A stretch of 64,000 bases of DNA from Microbispora siamensis (GCF_016863095.1 NZ_BOOF01000003.1:186001-250000), one strand, 5' to 3'; shown: positions 26,274 to 35,948, numbered from the stretch's first letter. Made by a program: numbers and translations. Notes: a model not told the origin generated them from the letters alone.

Positions 26274-27224
26274 TCAGGCCGGAATCCAGTCCTGCCAGAC
26301 GATCTTGTTGGCGTCGACCCACTTCTTCGCGGCCGCCTCGGCGCTCATCTTGTTCACCGCCATGTCGTAGGCCACGGCGTTCTGGTCGTCGTTGGTCCAG
26401 CTCCAGTTCTTGATGAACTCGTATGCCTTGCCCCCGGTCTGGGCGAACTTCACACTGACGATCTTGTCGAGCAGGTACGGCGGATAGTCGCACTCGATCG
26501 TCCTGACGTTGTCGTCACACCCGATGGCGTACGGCGGAAGGTTGATCTTGACGAGCTTGAGCTGGTTGAACAGCCACTGCGGCTCGTAGAAGTACATCAG
26601 CAGCGGGGTCTCGTTCTCGGTGGCCTTGCGGGCCGCCGCGATGAGCGCGTCCTCGCTGCCGGAGTAGACCACCTTGTACGGCAGGTTCAGGTTCTTGATC
26701 AGCGCCTCGTCGTTGGTGACGAACGACTTGTCGCCGGCGAGGAACTGACCCAGGCCGTCGCTCTTGTCGGTCTTGAACAGGTCCTTGTACTTCGGCAGGT
26801 GATGCCAGTCCGTAATGTCCGGATATTTCTGGACCATCCACTCAGGGACGTACCAGCCGATGACGCCCTTGTTGCCGTTCTCACCCGCGGTGATCGCGAC
26901 CTTCTTGTCGTCGATGTACACCTTCTCCAGCTCCGGGTGGCTCCAGTTCTCCAGGACGACGTCGACCGTGCCCTTCTCGAAACCCTTCCAGGAGTCCGCC
27001 TCGTCGCTCTCGATCTGCTCGACCTTGTAGCCGAGCTCGTGCTCGAGGAGATAGGCGACGACCGCGGCGCTGGCCTCGTAGCCGATCCAGGCGTTGATCG
27101 CGAGTCGCACGGTCTTCGTGCCGCCCCCGGCGCCTGCTCCGGCGGCGTCATCCGAGCTCCCGCCACCGCAGGCGGTCATCGCCAGCGCGAGCGTCAGCGC
27201 GCCGGCAAGGAGACGGATCCTCAT
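26274..27224 (-). CDS. Glycine betaine/proline ABC transporter substrate-binding lipoprotein (first paralogue)
   Basis: A 316-residue protein. The start ATG at 27224 has GGTGAGG upstream; the N-terminus MRIRLLAGALTLALAMTAC is a lipoprotein signal. The OpuAC fold is indicated by AINAWIGYEASAAVVAYLL near the N-terminus, VIGWYVPEWMVQKYPDI, LLMYFYEPQWLFNQLKLVKI and YPPYLLDKIVS, with aromatic residues suited to a quaternary-amine cage. It is close to the second binding protein (27385-28341) along its whole length. The two are separated by a strong hairpin, so its dose probably differs from that of the rest of the operon. Confidence 0.92.
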   Translation of the reverse strand: MRIRLLAGALTLALAMTACGGGSSDDAAGAGAGGGTKTVRLAINAWIGYEASAAVVAYLLEHELGYKVEQIESDEADSWKGFEKGTVDVVLENWSHPELEKVYIDDKKVAITAGENGNKGVIGWYVPEWMVQKYPDITDWHHLPKYKDLFKTDKSDGLGQFLAGDKSFVTNDEALIKNLNLPYKVVYSGSEDALIAAARKATENETPLLMYFYEPQWLFNQLKLVKINLPPYAIGCDDNVRTIECDYPPYLLDKIVSVKFAQTGGKAYEFIKNWSWTNDDQNAVAYDMAVNKMSAEAAAKKWVDANKIVWQDWIPA

Positions 27225-27314
27225 ATGTGACCTCACCTGGTGTGATACGGGCGGCCAACGCGAGCGGCGGGGCCGCGGCGACACCGGCAGGGTATTCCAC
27301 CGGCAGGCGGGAGC

Positions 27315-27340
27315 GGCCGCGATCCGTGAGGATCGCGGCC
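27315..27340 (-). terminator. Strong hairpin between the two binding-protein genes
   Basis: An 11-base perfect stem, GGCCGCGATCC / GGATCGCGGCC, with a 4-base loop, 45 bases downstream of the stop of the second binding protein. It should attenuate or end transcription, or protect the upstream mRNA. Confidence 0.6.
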
Positions 27341-27384
27341 GGCGGTGCTCGCGCCCGGACGCGCGCGGAGTCGTGACGCTCACA

Positions 27385-28341
27385 TCACTTGGGCATCCAG
27401 GCCTGCCACTTGGCCGTGTTCGCCTCCACCCACTTCTTGGCGGCGTCCTCGGCCGGCATGCCGTTGTTGGTGATGTCGTCGGCCACCGCGTTCTGGTCGT
27501 CGTTCGTCCACTGGAAGTTCTTGACCAGCTCGTACGCCTTGCCGCCGGTGTCGGCGAACTTCTTGCTCACGATCTTGTCGAGGTCGTACGGCGGGTAGCC
27601 GCAGGCGACCTTCTTGGGGTCGCTGTCGCAGCCCTCCTCCCACACCGGGAGGTTGACCTTCACCAGCTTGACCTGGTTGAAGAGCCACTGCGGCTCGTAG
27701 AAGTACATCAGCAGCGGCTTCTTCTGCTCGCTCGCCTGCTTGGCGGCCTTGATCAACGCGGCCTCACTGCCGGCGTACACCACCTTGTAGTCGAGCTTGA
27801 GGTTCTTGACCAGCGCCTCGTCGTTGGTGACGAAGGACGGGTCGCCGTCGAGAAGCTGGCCCTTGCCGTCCGACTCGGAGGTCTTGAACAGGTCGGCGTA
27901 CTTGTTCAGGTTCTTGTAGTCGGTGATGTCGGGGTACTTCTGCACCATCCACTCGGGCACGTACCAGCCGATGACGCCCTTGTTGCCGGTGCTGCCCGCC
28001 TCGACGGCGACGTTCTTCTCCTCGATGTACTTCTTCTTGAGGTCCTCGTGGCCCCAGTTCTCGATGACGACGTCGACGGCGCCCGACTCCATGCCCTGCC
28101 AGGACGGCTCCTCGGCGAGCGTCACCTTCTCCACCTTGTAGCCGAGCTCGTGCTCCAAGAGGTAGGACACGACGGCGGCGCTGGCCTCGTAGCCCACCCA
28201 GCCGTTGATCGCCATCTTGACCGTGCCCGCCGGGGACGCGCCCGGCGCAGCCGCGGAGTCGTCCTCGACCTTGGCCCCTCCGCAGGCGGCCGCGCCGAGG
28301 CCGAGAACGAGAACTCCTGCGATCAGGCGTGACTTCTTCAT
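27385..28341 (-). CDS. Glycine betaine/proline ABC transporter substrate-binding lipoprotein (second paralogue)
   Basis: A 318-residue protein from ATG 28341 (AGAGGAACGC upstream). Lipoprotein signal MKKSRLIAGVLVLGLGAAAC. The OpuAC domain has the same landmarks as its neighbour: INGWVGYEASAAVVSYLLEH, VIGWYVPEWMVQKYPDI and MYFYEPQWLFNQVKLV. The ATG overlaps the permease stop by 4 bases, marking it as the core binding protein of the operon. It delivers osmoprotectants to the permease on the outer face of the membrane. Confidence 0.93.
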   Translation of the reverse strand: MKKSRLIAGVLVLGLGAAACGGAKVEDDSAAAPGASPAGTVKMAINGWVGYEASAAVVSYLLEHELGYKVEKVTLAEEPSWQGMESGAVDVVIENWGHEDLKKKYIEEKNVAVEAGSTGNKGVIGWYVPEWMVQKYPDITDYKNLNKYADLFKTSESDGKGQLLDGDPSFVTNDEALVKNLKLDYKVVYAGSEAALIKAAKQASEQKKPLLMYFYEPQWLFNQVKLVKVNLPVWEEGCDSDPKKVACGYPPYDLDKIVSKKFADTGGKAYELVKNFQWTNDDQNAVADDITNNGMPAEDAAKKWVEANTAKWQAWMPK

Positions 28342-30275
28342 GCGTTCCTCTTCTTGTGGGGAGAGCGGCGCCCGTTGGCGCCTTGGGTGATCCGGTCGAG
28401 CATGACTCCGAGGAGGACCAGGGCGACGCCCGCGGCCAGGCCCTTGCCGTAGTCCTCCTGCTGCGCGAATCCGGCCACGACGTCGTACCCGAGGGCCCCT
28501 GCGCCGACCAGCGCGCCGATCACCACCATCGCCAGCGTCATGACGATGCCCTGGTTCGCCGCCAGGAGCAGCGAGCCGCGGGCCATCGGCAGTTGCACCT
28601 TCCACAGCAGTTGCCGATCGGTGGAGCCCGCCGATCTCGCCGCCTCCATGACGGTGCCGGGGACCGCCCGCAGACCGTCCTCGACCACGCGCGCGACCAC
28701 CGGCACCGCGTAGATGAACGCGGCCGTGATCGCGGTGAAGCGGCCGTTGCCGAACAGGGCCACGGCGGGCAGCAGGTAGGAGAACGACGGCATCGTCTGC
28801 GCGGCGTCCAGGAGCGGCCGCAGCACCGCGGAGAACCACCGGGACCGCGCCGCCGCCACGCCGAGCGCGAGTCCGGCGGCGATCGTCATCACGGCGCCGA
28901 CCAGCACCATCGTCAGCGTCTGCATGCCGTGCTCCCACAGGCCGAGCGCGGCGACGCCCAGGAGGCAGGCGGCGGCGACCAGACCGGCCGCCAATCCGCT
29001 CACCCGCCAGGCGAACACCAGCACCGCCGCCGTGACCAGCCACCAGGGAGCGCTGGTCAGCACGTCCTGGAGCGGGTTGAGAAAGCCGTACGCGACGGTG
29101 TCGTTGAGGAAGCCGGTGAAGGTGTACCAGTGCGCCTCGATCCAGTCGGCCACGTCGTTGATCGGCCGGACGATCTGCACCTGCCACTGCTCGGGGAACT
29201 CCTGCGCCAGCACGGGGGTCAGGGCGAGCCCGGCGGCCGTGAGGACGGCGAAACCGCCCCAGCGGACGGCCTGAGCCCGGGTACCGCCGTCGCGTCGCTG
29301 CGCCGCCGCCCGCGTCATGCGGTCGAGCACGATGGCGATCAGCACGATCGCGATCCCGGGCACCAGCGCGGCGCCCACGTTGACCCGGGCGAGCGCCCGG
29401 ATCAGGTCCTCGCCGAGGCCCGGCGCCGCGATCAGCGCCGTCAACGGCACCATCGACAGAGCCGCGGCGATCGTCTGGTTGACGCCCAGCATGATCGTGT
29501 TCAGCGCCAGCGGCAGGCGGACCTTGCGCAGCGTCTGCCAACGGGTGGCGCCCAGAGACTCCGACGCCTCCACCGTCACACCGGAGACCCGCTCGATGGC
29601 CAGCGCGGTGATCCTGATGGCGGGCGGCATCGCGTAGATCATCGTCGCGATCGTCGACGACGCCGGCCCGATGAGGAACAGCAGCACCATCGGCGACAGG
29701 TACGAGAACGTCGGCATGATCTGCATGACGTCGAGCACCGGCGTCACGATCCGCCGGACGCGGGGCGAACGGCCGGCCCAGATCCCCAGCGGGATGCCGA
29801 ACAGCAGCGACAGCACCACCGCGGACAGCGTCAGCGCGAGCGTCTCGACGCTCGCCTCCCAGAACCCGAGCACGCCGAGGCCGGCGAAGCCCACGAGCGA
29901 GACGAGCGCGATCCGCCAGCCGCCCGCGAGCCAGCCGAGGCCGGCGGCCAGGCCGACGAGCCCGGGCCACCCCAGCGCGACCAGGGCGCCCTGTATCAGC
30001 GCGAAGACCTCTGCGGCACCCAGGCGGAGGTAGTTGACGACGTACAGGAAGATCGGGTTGCTGTTGCGATTGGCGTCCACCCAGTCGCGGGCGTCGTTGA
30101 GCCAGTGGAACAGGGTGGCGTCGTCGTCGTGCGGCAGCACGGACTTGCCGCGGAAGGCCACGTAGAGGGCCACCCCCACGACCACTCCGGCGACCGGCGC
30201 GACCCATCGCGGCAGGCGCCGGACCCGCGCCGGAGCCGGCACCGGCGGGGCCGCCTGCACAGGTGCGCTCACCAC
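28338..30275 (-). CDS. Glycine betaine ABC transporter permease with two fused permease domains
   Basis: A 645-residue protein with two BPD_transp_1 modules: the first around residues 140-320 (PVLDVMQIMPTFSYLSP, ESLGATRWQTLRKVRLPLA) and the second around 440-620 (LLDAAQTMPSFSYLLP, RSAGSTDRQLLWKVQLPMA). Each carries the EAA-type coupling loop. Most betaine permeases have one such domain and act as homodimers; here one chain can form the whole pore. GTG 30275 directly follows the ATPase stop (30276-30278), and GTG 30272 is equally possible. Coupled to the binding protein downstream by ATGA overlap. Confidence 0.92.
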   Translation of the reverse strand: MVSAPVQAAPPVPAPARVRRLPRWVAPVAGVVVGVALYVAFRGKSVLPHDDDATLFHWLNDARDWVDANRNSNPIFLYVVNYLRLGAAEVFALIQGALVALGWPGLVGLAAGLGWLAGGWRIALVSLVGFAGLGVLGFWEASVETLALTLSAVVLSLLFGIPLGIWAGRSPRVRRIVTPVLDVMQIMPTFSYLSPMVLLFLIGPASSTIATMIYAMPPAIRITALAIERVSGVTVEASESLGATRWQTLRKVRLPLALNTIMLGVNQTIAAALSMVPLTALIAAPGLGEDLIRALARVNVGAALVPGIAIVLIAIVLDRMTRAAAQRRDGGTRAQAVRWGGFAVLTAAGLALTPVLAQEFPEQWQVQIVRPINDVADWIEAHWYTFTGFLNDTVAYGFLNPLQDVLTSAPWWLVTAAVLVFAWRVSGLAAGLVAAACLLGVAALGLWEHGMQTLTMVLVGAVMTIAAGLALGVAAARSRWFSAVLRPLLDAAQTMPSFSYLLPAVALFGNGRFTAITAAFIYAVPVVARVVEDGLRAVPGTVMEAARSAGSTDRQLLWKVQLPMARGSLLLAANQGIVMTLAMVVIGALVGAGALGYDVVAGFAQQEDYGKGLAAGVALVLLGVMLDRITQGANGRRSPHKKRNA

Positions 30276-31580
30276 CTACGCCTCCCCGGGCGCGCCGGTG
30301 GAGGCGACCCATGCGCCCCCGCGCGTCCTCGCCTCGGCGGTCGCGGAGGTGTCGCCCTCGTTCCTCGCCGGCTGCTCCTCCTGAGCGTCCTCGCCGGGCT
30401 GCTCCTCCTCGCCGGCCTCCCCGGAGGCGACGGGCTCGTCCCCACCGGACTCCTCCGAGCCGCCGGACTCCCCGGCAGGTTCGTCGACCGGCTCCTCGGC
30501 AGGCTCCTCAGCGGGCTTTTCGGCGGACTGCTCGATCGGGGCGGCGACGACCACGGGCCCGGGCTCGGGGCGTACCGCGCCGAGGAGATCGACGCGGCTG
30601 ACCACGCCGACCAGTTCGCCGTCCGCGACGACCCGGATGGGCCGGTCGGAGGCCATCGCGGCCGGGACGGCGTCGTGGATCACGGTGTCGGCGGGGAGTT
30701 CGGGACCGTCGAGCGGCTCGTCCGGCTCGGGGGCGCGGGAGATCCAGCGCAGCGACAGCACCTGCGCCCTGGGAACGTCCCGCACGAAGTCGGCCACGTA
30801 GTCGTCGGCGGGCGCGCCGACCAGTTCCTCAGGGGTGCCCACCTGCACGATCGCGCCCGCCCGCATGATCGCGATGCGCTCGCCGAGCTTGAGCGCCTCG
30901 GACAGGTCGTGCGTGATGAAGACCATGGTCTTGCCGACCTCGCGGTGCAGCCGGATGACCTCGGCCTGCATGTCGCGGCGGATCAGCGGGTCGAGCGCGC
31001 TGAACGGCTCGTCGAACAGCAGCACCTCGGGGTCGACGGCGAGGGCCCGGGCCAGCCCCACCCGCTGCTGCATGCCGCCCGACAACTGCTCGGGATAGGA
31101 GTCCTCATGGCCCTCCAGCCCGACCAGCGACAGGATGCTCCGGGCCTTCTCGTGCCGCTCGGCCTTCCCGACGCCCTGGATCTCCAGGCCGTAGCCGACG
31201 TTGTCCACGACCTTGCGGTGCGGCAGCAGCCCGAAGTGCTGGAAGACCATGCTCACCCGGTGGCGGCGAAGCTCCCGCAACTGCTTGGCCGACATCGCGC
31301 GCACGTCCTGACCGTCGATGCGCAGTTCGCCCGCCGTCGGCTCGATCAGCCGGGTGAGACACCGCACCAGCGTCGACTTGCCGCTGCCCGACAGACCCAT
31401 GACGACGAAGACCTCGCCGGGCCGTACCTCGAAGCTGACGTCCCTGACGGCGGCGGTGCACCCCGTCTTCGCCCGCAGTTGCGCGGGCTCAAGGTCGGCG
31501 TCGGGGCTGCCGATGATCCGGTCGGCCTTGGGACCGAAGATCTTCCAGAGCCCGCGAACGTCGATCGCGGCTGTGCCCAC
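30276..31580 (-). CDS. Glycine betaine ABC transporter ATPase with acidic C-terminal tail
   Basis: GTG 31580 is preferred (AGGGG 8 bases upstream); GTG 31595 is an in-frame alternative. 434 residues. Walker [10 protein letters not shown], signature LSGGMQQR, Walker [12 protein letters not shown] and switch THDLSEA place it in the ProV/OpuAA group. Its typical N-terminal extension ([19 protein letters not shown]) precedes the ATPase core. A CBS-like segment follows (about residues 290-340). The last 90 or so residues are an unusual Glu/Pro/Ser-rich tail ([19 protein letters not shown]) that ATPases of this family normally lack; it could sense ionic strength or simply be disordered. Confidence 0.92.
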   Translation of the reverse strand: MGTAAIDVRGLWKIFGPKADRIIGSPDADLEPAQLRAKTGCTAAVRDVSFEVRPGEVFVVMGLSGSGKSTLVRCLTRLIEPTAGELRIDGQDVRAMSAKQLRELRRHRVSMVFQHFGLLPHRKVVDNVGYGLEIQGVGKAERHEKARSILSLVGLEGHEDSYPEQLSGGMQQRVGLARALAVDPEVLLFDEPFSALDPLIRRDMQAEVIRLHREVGKTMVFITHDLSEALKLGERIAIMRAGAIVQVGTPEELVGAPADDYVADFVRDVPRAQVLSLRWISRAPEPDEPLDGPELPADTVIHDAVPAAMASDRPIRVVADGELVGVVSRVDLLGAVRPEPGPVVVAAPIEQSAEKPAEEPAEEPVDEPAGESGGSEESGGDEPVASGEAGEEEQPGEDAQEEQPARNEGDTSATAEARTRGGAWVASTGAPGEA

Positions 31581-31927
31581 TCTGATTCCCCTCACTTGGC
31601 GCTCGCCCGCGAGGCGGTGTGGACGCCCGGAAACGCCAAAGCACGGCGCGAGGCTGCCGCTCGCACGCCGTGAATGAAGAGCGGGGGGCCAACGACTCCT
31701 CAGGGCACACGCACAGGCGTTGCGCTATGCGCAACACGGATCCTGTTTGACAACAGGTCCGACGCTAGAGCTATACCGCCCTCAGATGGTGAAATATGTC
31801 ACATAATCTTCATATCGTGACCGTCTGGTGATCTTTTTCCCCATAGGGCCTTACCGGTCGGTGAGGGCGCGGCGTCGAGGCGTGAGGACCGACCCGGAGA
31901 GGCGAGACGGCACCGGGAGTGCCGGGA
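31581..31927. other. Gene-free region upstream of the betaine operon
   Basis: About 350 bases with no credible gene. It holds the 31719-31735 palindrome and an AT-rich patch at 31775-31845 that is probably the operon promoter region, although I find no well-spaced -35/-10 on the minus strand. The right part is the 3' flank of the SDR gene and has only weak hairpins. Confidence 0.5.
31719..31735. promoter_or_regulatory. Palindromic operator candidate upstream of the betaine operon
   Basis: GTTGCGC TAT GCGCAAC, a perfect 7-base inverted repeat with a 3-base centre, 139 bases upstream of the ATPase start. It has the symmetry and length of a dimeric repressor site. No cognate regulator gene is adjacent. 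Confidence 0.45.
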
Positions 31928-32689
31928 TCAGGTGGCGAGAATGCCTCCGTCGACCGGGAGCACCGCCCCGGTGACGTACGAACCGGCGTCGGAGGCGAGG
32001 AAGACGGCGGCGGCGACGAGTTCCTCCGGGTCGCCCGAGCGCTTCATCAGGACCCGCTGCTCCCGCATGCGGTCGAGGTAGCCGTCGGGATACTGCGCGG
32101 TCATCTCGGAGTCGAAGAAGCCCGGCTCCAGGCAGTTGACCCGGATGCCCCGGCGCGAGGTCCACTGCTGGGCGAGGTCGCGGGTGAGCCCGACGACCGC
32201 GGCCTTCGACGCGCTGTAGGCCGCCTGCGGCAGGCCGGCCGTGGTCTCGCCGAGCACGCTGCCGATATTGACGATCGACGACCCCGGCCGCATGACCCGG
32301 GCGCAGGCCTGGGCCATCCAGTAGGTGCCGTTCAGGTTGACGTCGAGCACGCGGCGGAACTCGCCGGGCGTCTCCCGCAGGGCGGGCACGGCCGTGCCGA
32401 CGCCCGCGTTGTTGACCAGGACGTCGACGCGGCCGAACTCGCCCATGGCCGCGTCGACGAGGGCCTGGCACTCCTCGGGGACCGACACGTCGGTCGGGAC
32501 CGCGAGGCAGCGGCGGCCGGTCTCCTCGACCAGCCGCCGGGTCCGCTCCAGGCCCTCGGGACGGCGGGCCCCGATCACCACGTCGGCGCCCGCCTCCGCC
32601 AGGCCCCTGGCGAAGGCGACGCCGAGCCCCGACGAGGCCCCCGTCACGATGGCCACCTTGCCGTCGAGACGGAACCGGTCCAGGATCAC
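31928..32689 (-). CDS. SDR family NAD(P)-dependent oxidoreductase
   Basis: A 253-residue classical short-chain dehydrogenase. GTG 32689 follows GAGGAGGCGGC. Cofactor motif TGASSGLG (residues 16-23), NNAG (about 93-96), catalytic Ser in IGSVLG, Tyr and Lys in YSASK, and PVDGG near the end. The arginine-rich segment after strand 2 (IGARRPEGLERTR) suggests NADP(H) preference. Substrate unknown; stand-alone gene. Confidence 0.93.
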   Translation of the reverse strand: MILDRFRLDGKVAIVTGASSGLGVAFARGLAEAGADVVIGARRPEGLERTRRLVEETGRRCLAVPTDVSVPEECQALVDAAMGEFGRVDVLVNNAGVGTAVPALRETPGEFRRVLDVNLNGTYWMAQACARVMRPGSSIVNIGSVLGETTAGLPQAAYSASKAAVVGLTRDLAQQWTSRRGIRVNCLEPGFFDSEMTAQYPDGYLDRMREQRVLMKRSGDPEELVAAAVFLASDAGSYVTGAVLPVDGGILAT

Positions 32690-32758
32690 GCCGCCTCCTC
32701 GCTCAAGAATCGAACCCGACTCTAGAGCAGGGTTTCGCCAGGGCGACGGGCAGGCGGA

Positions 32759-35041
32759 TCAGAGGCCGTACTCCTTGGAGATCCGCTCGTGCCGCTCGGC
32801 CTCGATGCCGACCTCGCGGGCGAGGTCGAGCCACGCCAGCGGGTGGGACCACTGCTCGGTGACGTCGTCGAGAACGGCGTCCAGCTCCGCCGGCCGCACG
32901 GTGGGCGGGATCGCGATCCAGCCGAACACGCCCGGAAGCTGCTCACCGGTGGCCGGGTGGGTGACGCGGTAGTTCTCGTCGCTGTAGACCCACATCGGCC
33001 AGCCGCGCTCGGCGAGGACCTCGTTGAACTCGGCCCACTCGTCCTCGGACGGCGCCGCGCCGTCGAAGAACCAGCTCGTGTAGCCACCCGGGCGCAGCAT
33101 CGTCACCCCGGCGAACGGGATGACGAAGCTCTCCCGCTCCTGCTCGTCCTCCGGGATCGGCTCCAGCGGCCGGGGGTCGATCACGACGACGTCGCCCGCG
33201 TTGTACTCCATGCCGCGCGGCTGCGGGATCGCCAGGCGCGCGGTGGCCGGGCCGGTCCGTACGGCGAGCACCTCCCGCTGGCTGCCGTCGGGGGCCGGGA
33301 GGATCACCCGGACCAGGTGCCACTCCTCCTCGATCGGGCCCTCTCCCGGCTCGATCGGCATGCCGAGCTTGGCGCCCGCGGCGCGCACGGTCGCCCAGTC
33401 CTCCACGGCGGTGGACAGGACGATGAGCCGCCAGACGTCCTCCTCCTCGCCCTCTTCGGACTCGAGCAGCGGCTTGAGGATCTCGGCCGCCTTGGCGTTG
33501 TCGCCGAGCTGCTGGGCGGCGCCCGACCACAGGCGGCGCGCCTCCAGCCCGCCCTCGTGGGCGACCGCCTGCTCGGCCTCGGCCGCCGTCTGCTCCCAGC
33601 GCTCGCGGGCGCGGTGGAGCCGGGCGAGCGCGAGGTGCGAGCGGGTCTCCGGCAGCCGTCCCGCCAGGGTCTCCACCCGCTCGTCCTGCCGGGCCTCGAT
33701 GAGCAGGCCGGTGAGATAGGAGATGTCCTCGTCGCCGGCGGCGGCCGGGGCGCCGTCCTCGACGATCGTCTTCCAGTAGATGTCGGCGCCCACTGGGGCG
33801 TAGCCCAGGAACCCGAGCGTCGTGGTGTGGCGCCGGGTGGCCTCGAGGTCGGTGCCGGACAGCGGCCACAGCCAGCCCACCCACCGCTCGGGGTCGGCCG
33901 TGCGGCCGTCGGCGGCGTCGAAGTAGGCCACCAGCTCGTCGCGGGGGCCGGGCGGGGGCAGCTCCTTGGCGGCGTCGGCCGCGGCGCGCAGCTCGGCCAC
34001 CCGTTCGGCCAGTCCCTCGCTGACGCGGAGGTCGGCGATCACGGCCTCGGCGTAGTCGGCCAGCAAGCGGGCCTGCCACAGGCCCTGCCGAGCGACCGCC
34101 AGGTGCCCGGCCGTCAGCGCGAGCTCGAACCTGGCGCGGTGGCCGCCCACGCTCTCGAAGTAGGCGATCCACTGGCGCAGGATGCGGCCGAGCTGCCACG
34201 TGTTGGCGATCGAGCCGCCCGCGGTGAGCATGCGGACGGTGCGCGCCCACTCCACCCATTCGCGCGCGTGGTCGCCCACCACGTCGAGGTCGGGCAGCGC
34301 GTCGACGGCCTCCTCCAGACGGCCGAGCGTGGCCAGCACCTGCGACCTGAGCAGGTTCTCGCGGCGGCCCTTCGCGACCGGGTCGTCCGGCTTGAAGCCG
34401 GTCGAGGCGTCGAGCGCGGTCAGGGCGTCGTCCGGGCGTCCGGCGGCGAGCAGGGCCCGCGCGGAGGCGGCGCCCAGCTCCCAGCTCGCCTCGCGTCCCT
34501 CGCCGCGCAGGCGCTCGACCGCCGCCTCGGCGTACGCGACGGCCTCGGCCGCCTGGCCCGCGTCGATCAGGGCCGCGACGTACTGCGTGGCCAGGCCGGA
34601 GAAGGCGAGGGAGTCCGGGCCGACGCCGTCAAGGGCCGCGCCGAGGGCCGCCAGCCGGGTCTCGGCGTAGCCGGGGCCGTCGGTGTTGGCCTGGGCCATC
34701 GCCAGGACCTCCACGGCGCCGGGGGCGGCGGGACAGTCGCTGACGTCGTCACGCTCGGCGAAGTCCGCCAGCGCGACGGCGTCGTCGAGCGCGGCCGCGC
34801 CGATCGCCCGGTCGCCCACCCGCCCCAGCAGGTGCCAGTAGCGCGCGAAGAACTCCAGCCACGGCTTCTCCAGCGTCTCGGCGTGCTGCGCGATCGCCGG
34901 CGCCACGACGTCGAGCTGGGCGAAACGGCCCTCCAGCGCCTGCGCGGGCACGTCACCCAGCGCCATGGCCAGCCCCGTGTTGCCCGCCTCGTGCAGTTCA
35001 CGCTGGGTGCCACCGACCCAGGCCCAGATGTCCACGTCCAT
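32759..35041 (-). CDS. Large TPR-like protein of unknown function
   Basis: A 760-residue protein from ATG 35041. Residues 1-520 are alanine-rich helical pairs (GRPDDALTALDAS, LGDNAKAAEILKPLLES) typical of tetratricopeptide repeats. The last 200 residues form a beta-rich domain (HLVRVILPAPDGS, IPFAGVTMLRPGGYTSWFFDG, FGWIAIPP) that I do not recognise. No signal peptide or membrane helix, so a cytosolic scaffold is likely. Confidence 0.8.
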   Translation of the reverse strand: MDVDIWAWVGGTQRELHEAGNTGLAMALGDVPAQALEGRFAQLDVVAPAIAQHAETLEKPWLEFFARYWHLLGRVGDRAIGAAALDDAVALADFAERDDVSDCPAAPGAVEVLAMAQANTDGPGYAETRLAALGAALDGVGPDSLAFSGLATQYVAALIDAGQAAEAVAYAEAAVERLRGEGREASWELGAASARALLAAGRPDDALTALDASTGFKPDDPVAKGRRENLLRSQVLATLGRLEEAVDALPDLDVVGDHAREWVEWARTVRMLTAGGSIANTWQLGRILRQWIAYFESVGGHRARFELALTAGHLAVARQGLWQARLLADYAEAVIADLRVSEGLAERVAELRAAADAAKELPPPGPRDELVAYFDAADGRTADPERWVGWLWPLSGTDLEATRRHTTTLGFLGYAPVGADIYWKTIVEDGAPAAAGDEDISYLTGLLIEARQDERVETLAGRLPETRSHLALARLHRARERWEQTAAEAEQAVAHEGGLEARRLWSGAAQQLGDNAKAAEILKPLLESEEGEEEDVWRLIVLSTAVEDWATVRAAGAKLGMPIEPGEGPIEEEWHLVRVILPAPDGSQREVLAVRTGPATARLAIPQPRGMEYNAGDVVVIDPRPLEPIPEDEQERESFVIPFAGVTMLRPGGYTSWFFDGAAPSEDEWAEFNEVLAERGWPMWVYSDENYRVTHPATGEQLPGVFGWIAIPPTVRPAELDAVLDDVTEQWSHPLAWLDLAREVGIEAERHERISKEYGL

Positions 35042-35108
35042 GAGCAGTCAGTCTGCCAGGTCGCCGACCATGACCCAAACAGCACGCGGCCTCGGGTGTA
35101 CGGGCGCG

Positions 35109-35876
35109 TCAGCGCGCCAGGGCCGCCTGGGACGCCTCCCGGAGCAGGCCGCAGAGTTCCGCGAGCTCCGCCGGGCCGAGCGCCGCGTACGCGCGGGCGA
35201 CGAGGTCGTCGGTCAGCTCCTCCGCCCCGGCCCTGCGCTGCTCCGCCTCCGCCGACGGCTCGGGATAGGGCTCGGGCCAGGCGAGGAAACGGGCGACGTC
35301 GGAGCTGCGGTCGTACGGGACCGGGGTCCCGGTGTTGCCCGCGCCCACGAGGGTGGCCTCCAGCGGGTCGAGTCCGTGCGCCACCACGGCCGTCGCGTGC
35401 CGGGCGCCGCGCAGTTCCCGTACGACGTGGAGCAGGTGGGCCGCCAGGGCGGGTCCGCCGCCTGGCCGCGGCAAGGCCCGCCATCCGGCGAACAGCGGCG
35501 CGCAGAACGGGTCGGCGCCGTCGGCGACGACGGCGAGCAACTCCGCCAGCCGGTCGGCGTTCCCGAGCCCGGCGAGCCTGCGCCGTCCCCAGTCGTGGCA
35601 GGCGCCGGCGTAGAGCGCGACGGCCTCCTCGGCCGGGAGCTTGCGTCCGCCCTCCCATGACTGTCTGACGTGCCCGGCCGGGAAGAAGACGACCGCCGCG
35701 AGCACGACGTCGGCGTCCACCTCGCCGAGGACGCCGCACCTGCCCCGGAAGTACATCTCCCGCGGACCGAGGCCGTGGCGCTCGCACAGCGCCTTGACCT
35801 CCCGAGAGATCATGAAACCTCCGCCGAGGGCCCCGATGGCCGCCTTCGTCTCCACCACCGCGTCGCGCGGGTCCAT
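35109..35876 (-). CDS. SCO6745-like conserved protein
   Basis: A 255-residue protein from ATG 35876. The early segment LCERHGLGPREMYFRGRCGVLGEVDADVVLA is split across the motif typical of the SCO6745 family (FRGR-x-GxLG-x-V). It is followed by FFPAGHVRQSW and a helical C-terminal half. Members are widespread in actinomycetes and unassigned biochemically. The divergent arrangement seen in some genomes is absent; here it lies between the TPR protein and dapF. Confidence 0.7.
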   Translation of the reverse strand: MDPRDAVVETKAAIGALGGGFMISREVKALCERHGLGPREMYFRGRCGVLGEVDADVVLAAVVFFPAGHVRQSWEGGRKLPAEEAVALYAGACHDWGRRRLAGLGNADRLAELLAVVADGADPFCAPLFAGWRALPRPGGGPALAAHLLHVVRELRGARHATAVVAHGLDPLEATLVGAGNTGTPVPYDRSSDVARFLAWPEPYPEPSAEAEQRRAGAEELTDDLVARAYAALGPAELAELCGLLREASQAALAR

Positions 35877-35948
35877 GCGCCCTCCTCGGTCTACTCTCCA
35901 GACCCAGGGTGGCGGATCAGAACAAGATTCTGCAAGTCTCCGAAACGA

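Noticed and set aside
28329-31673. 1114-codon plus-strand frame across the betaine operon
   Set aside because: Antisense shadow in GC-rich DNA; the minus strand encodes complete ABC transporter subunits.
31747-31777. TTGACA / TATACC pair on the plus strand
   Set aside because: The spacer is 19 bases and there is no plus-strand gene downstream; likely chance.
31856-31894. GGTCGGT / ACCGACC pair as a terminator of the SDR gene
   Set aside because: The loop is 25 bases and no T-run follows on the minus strand.
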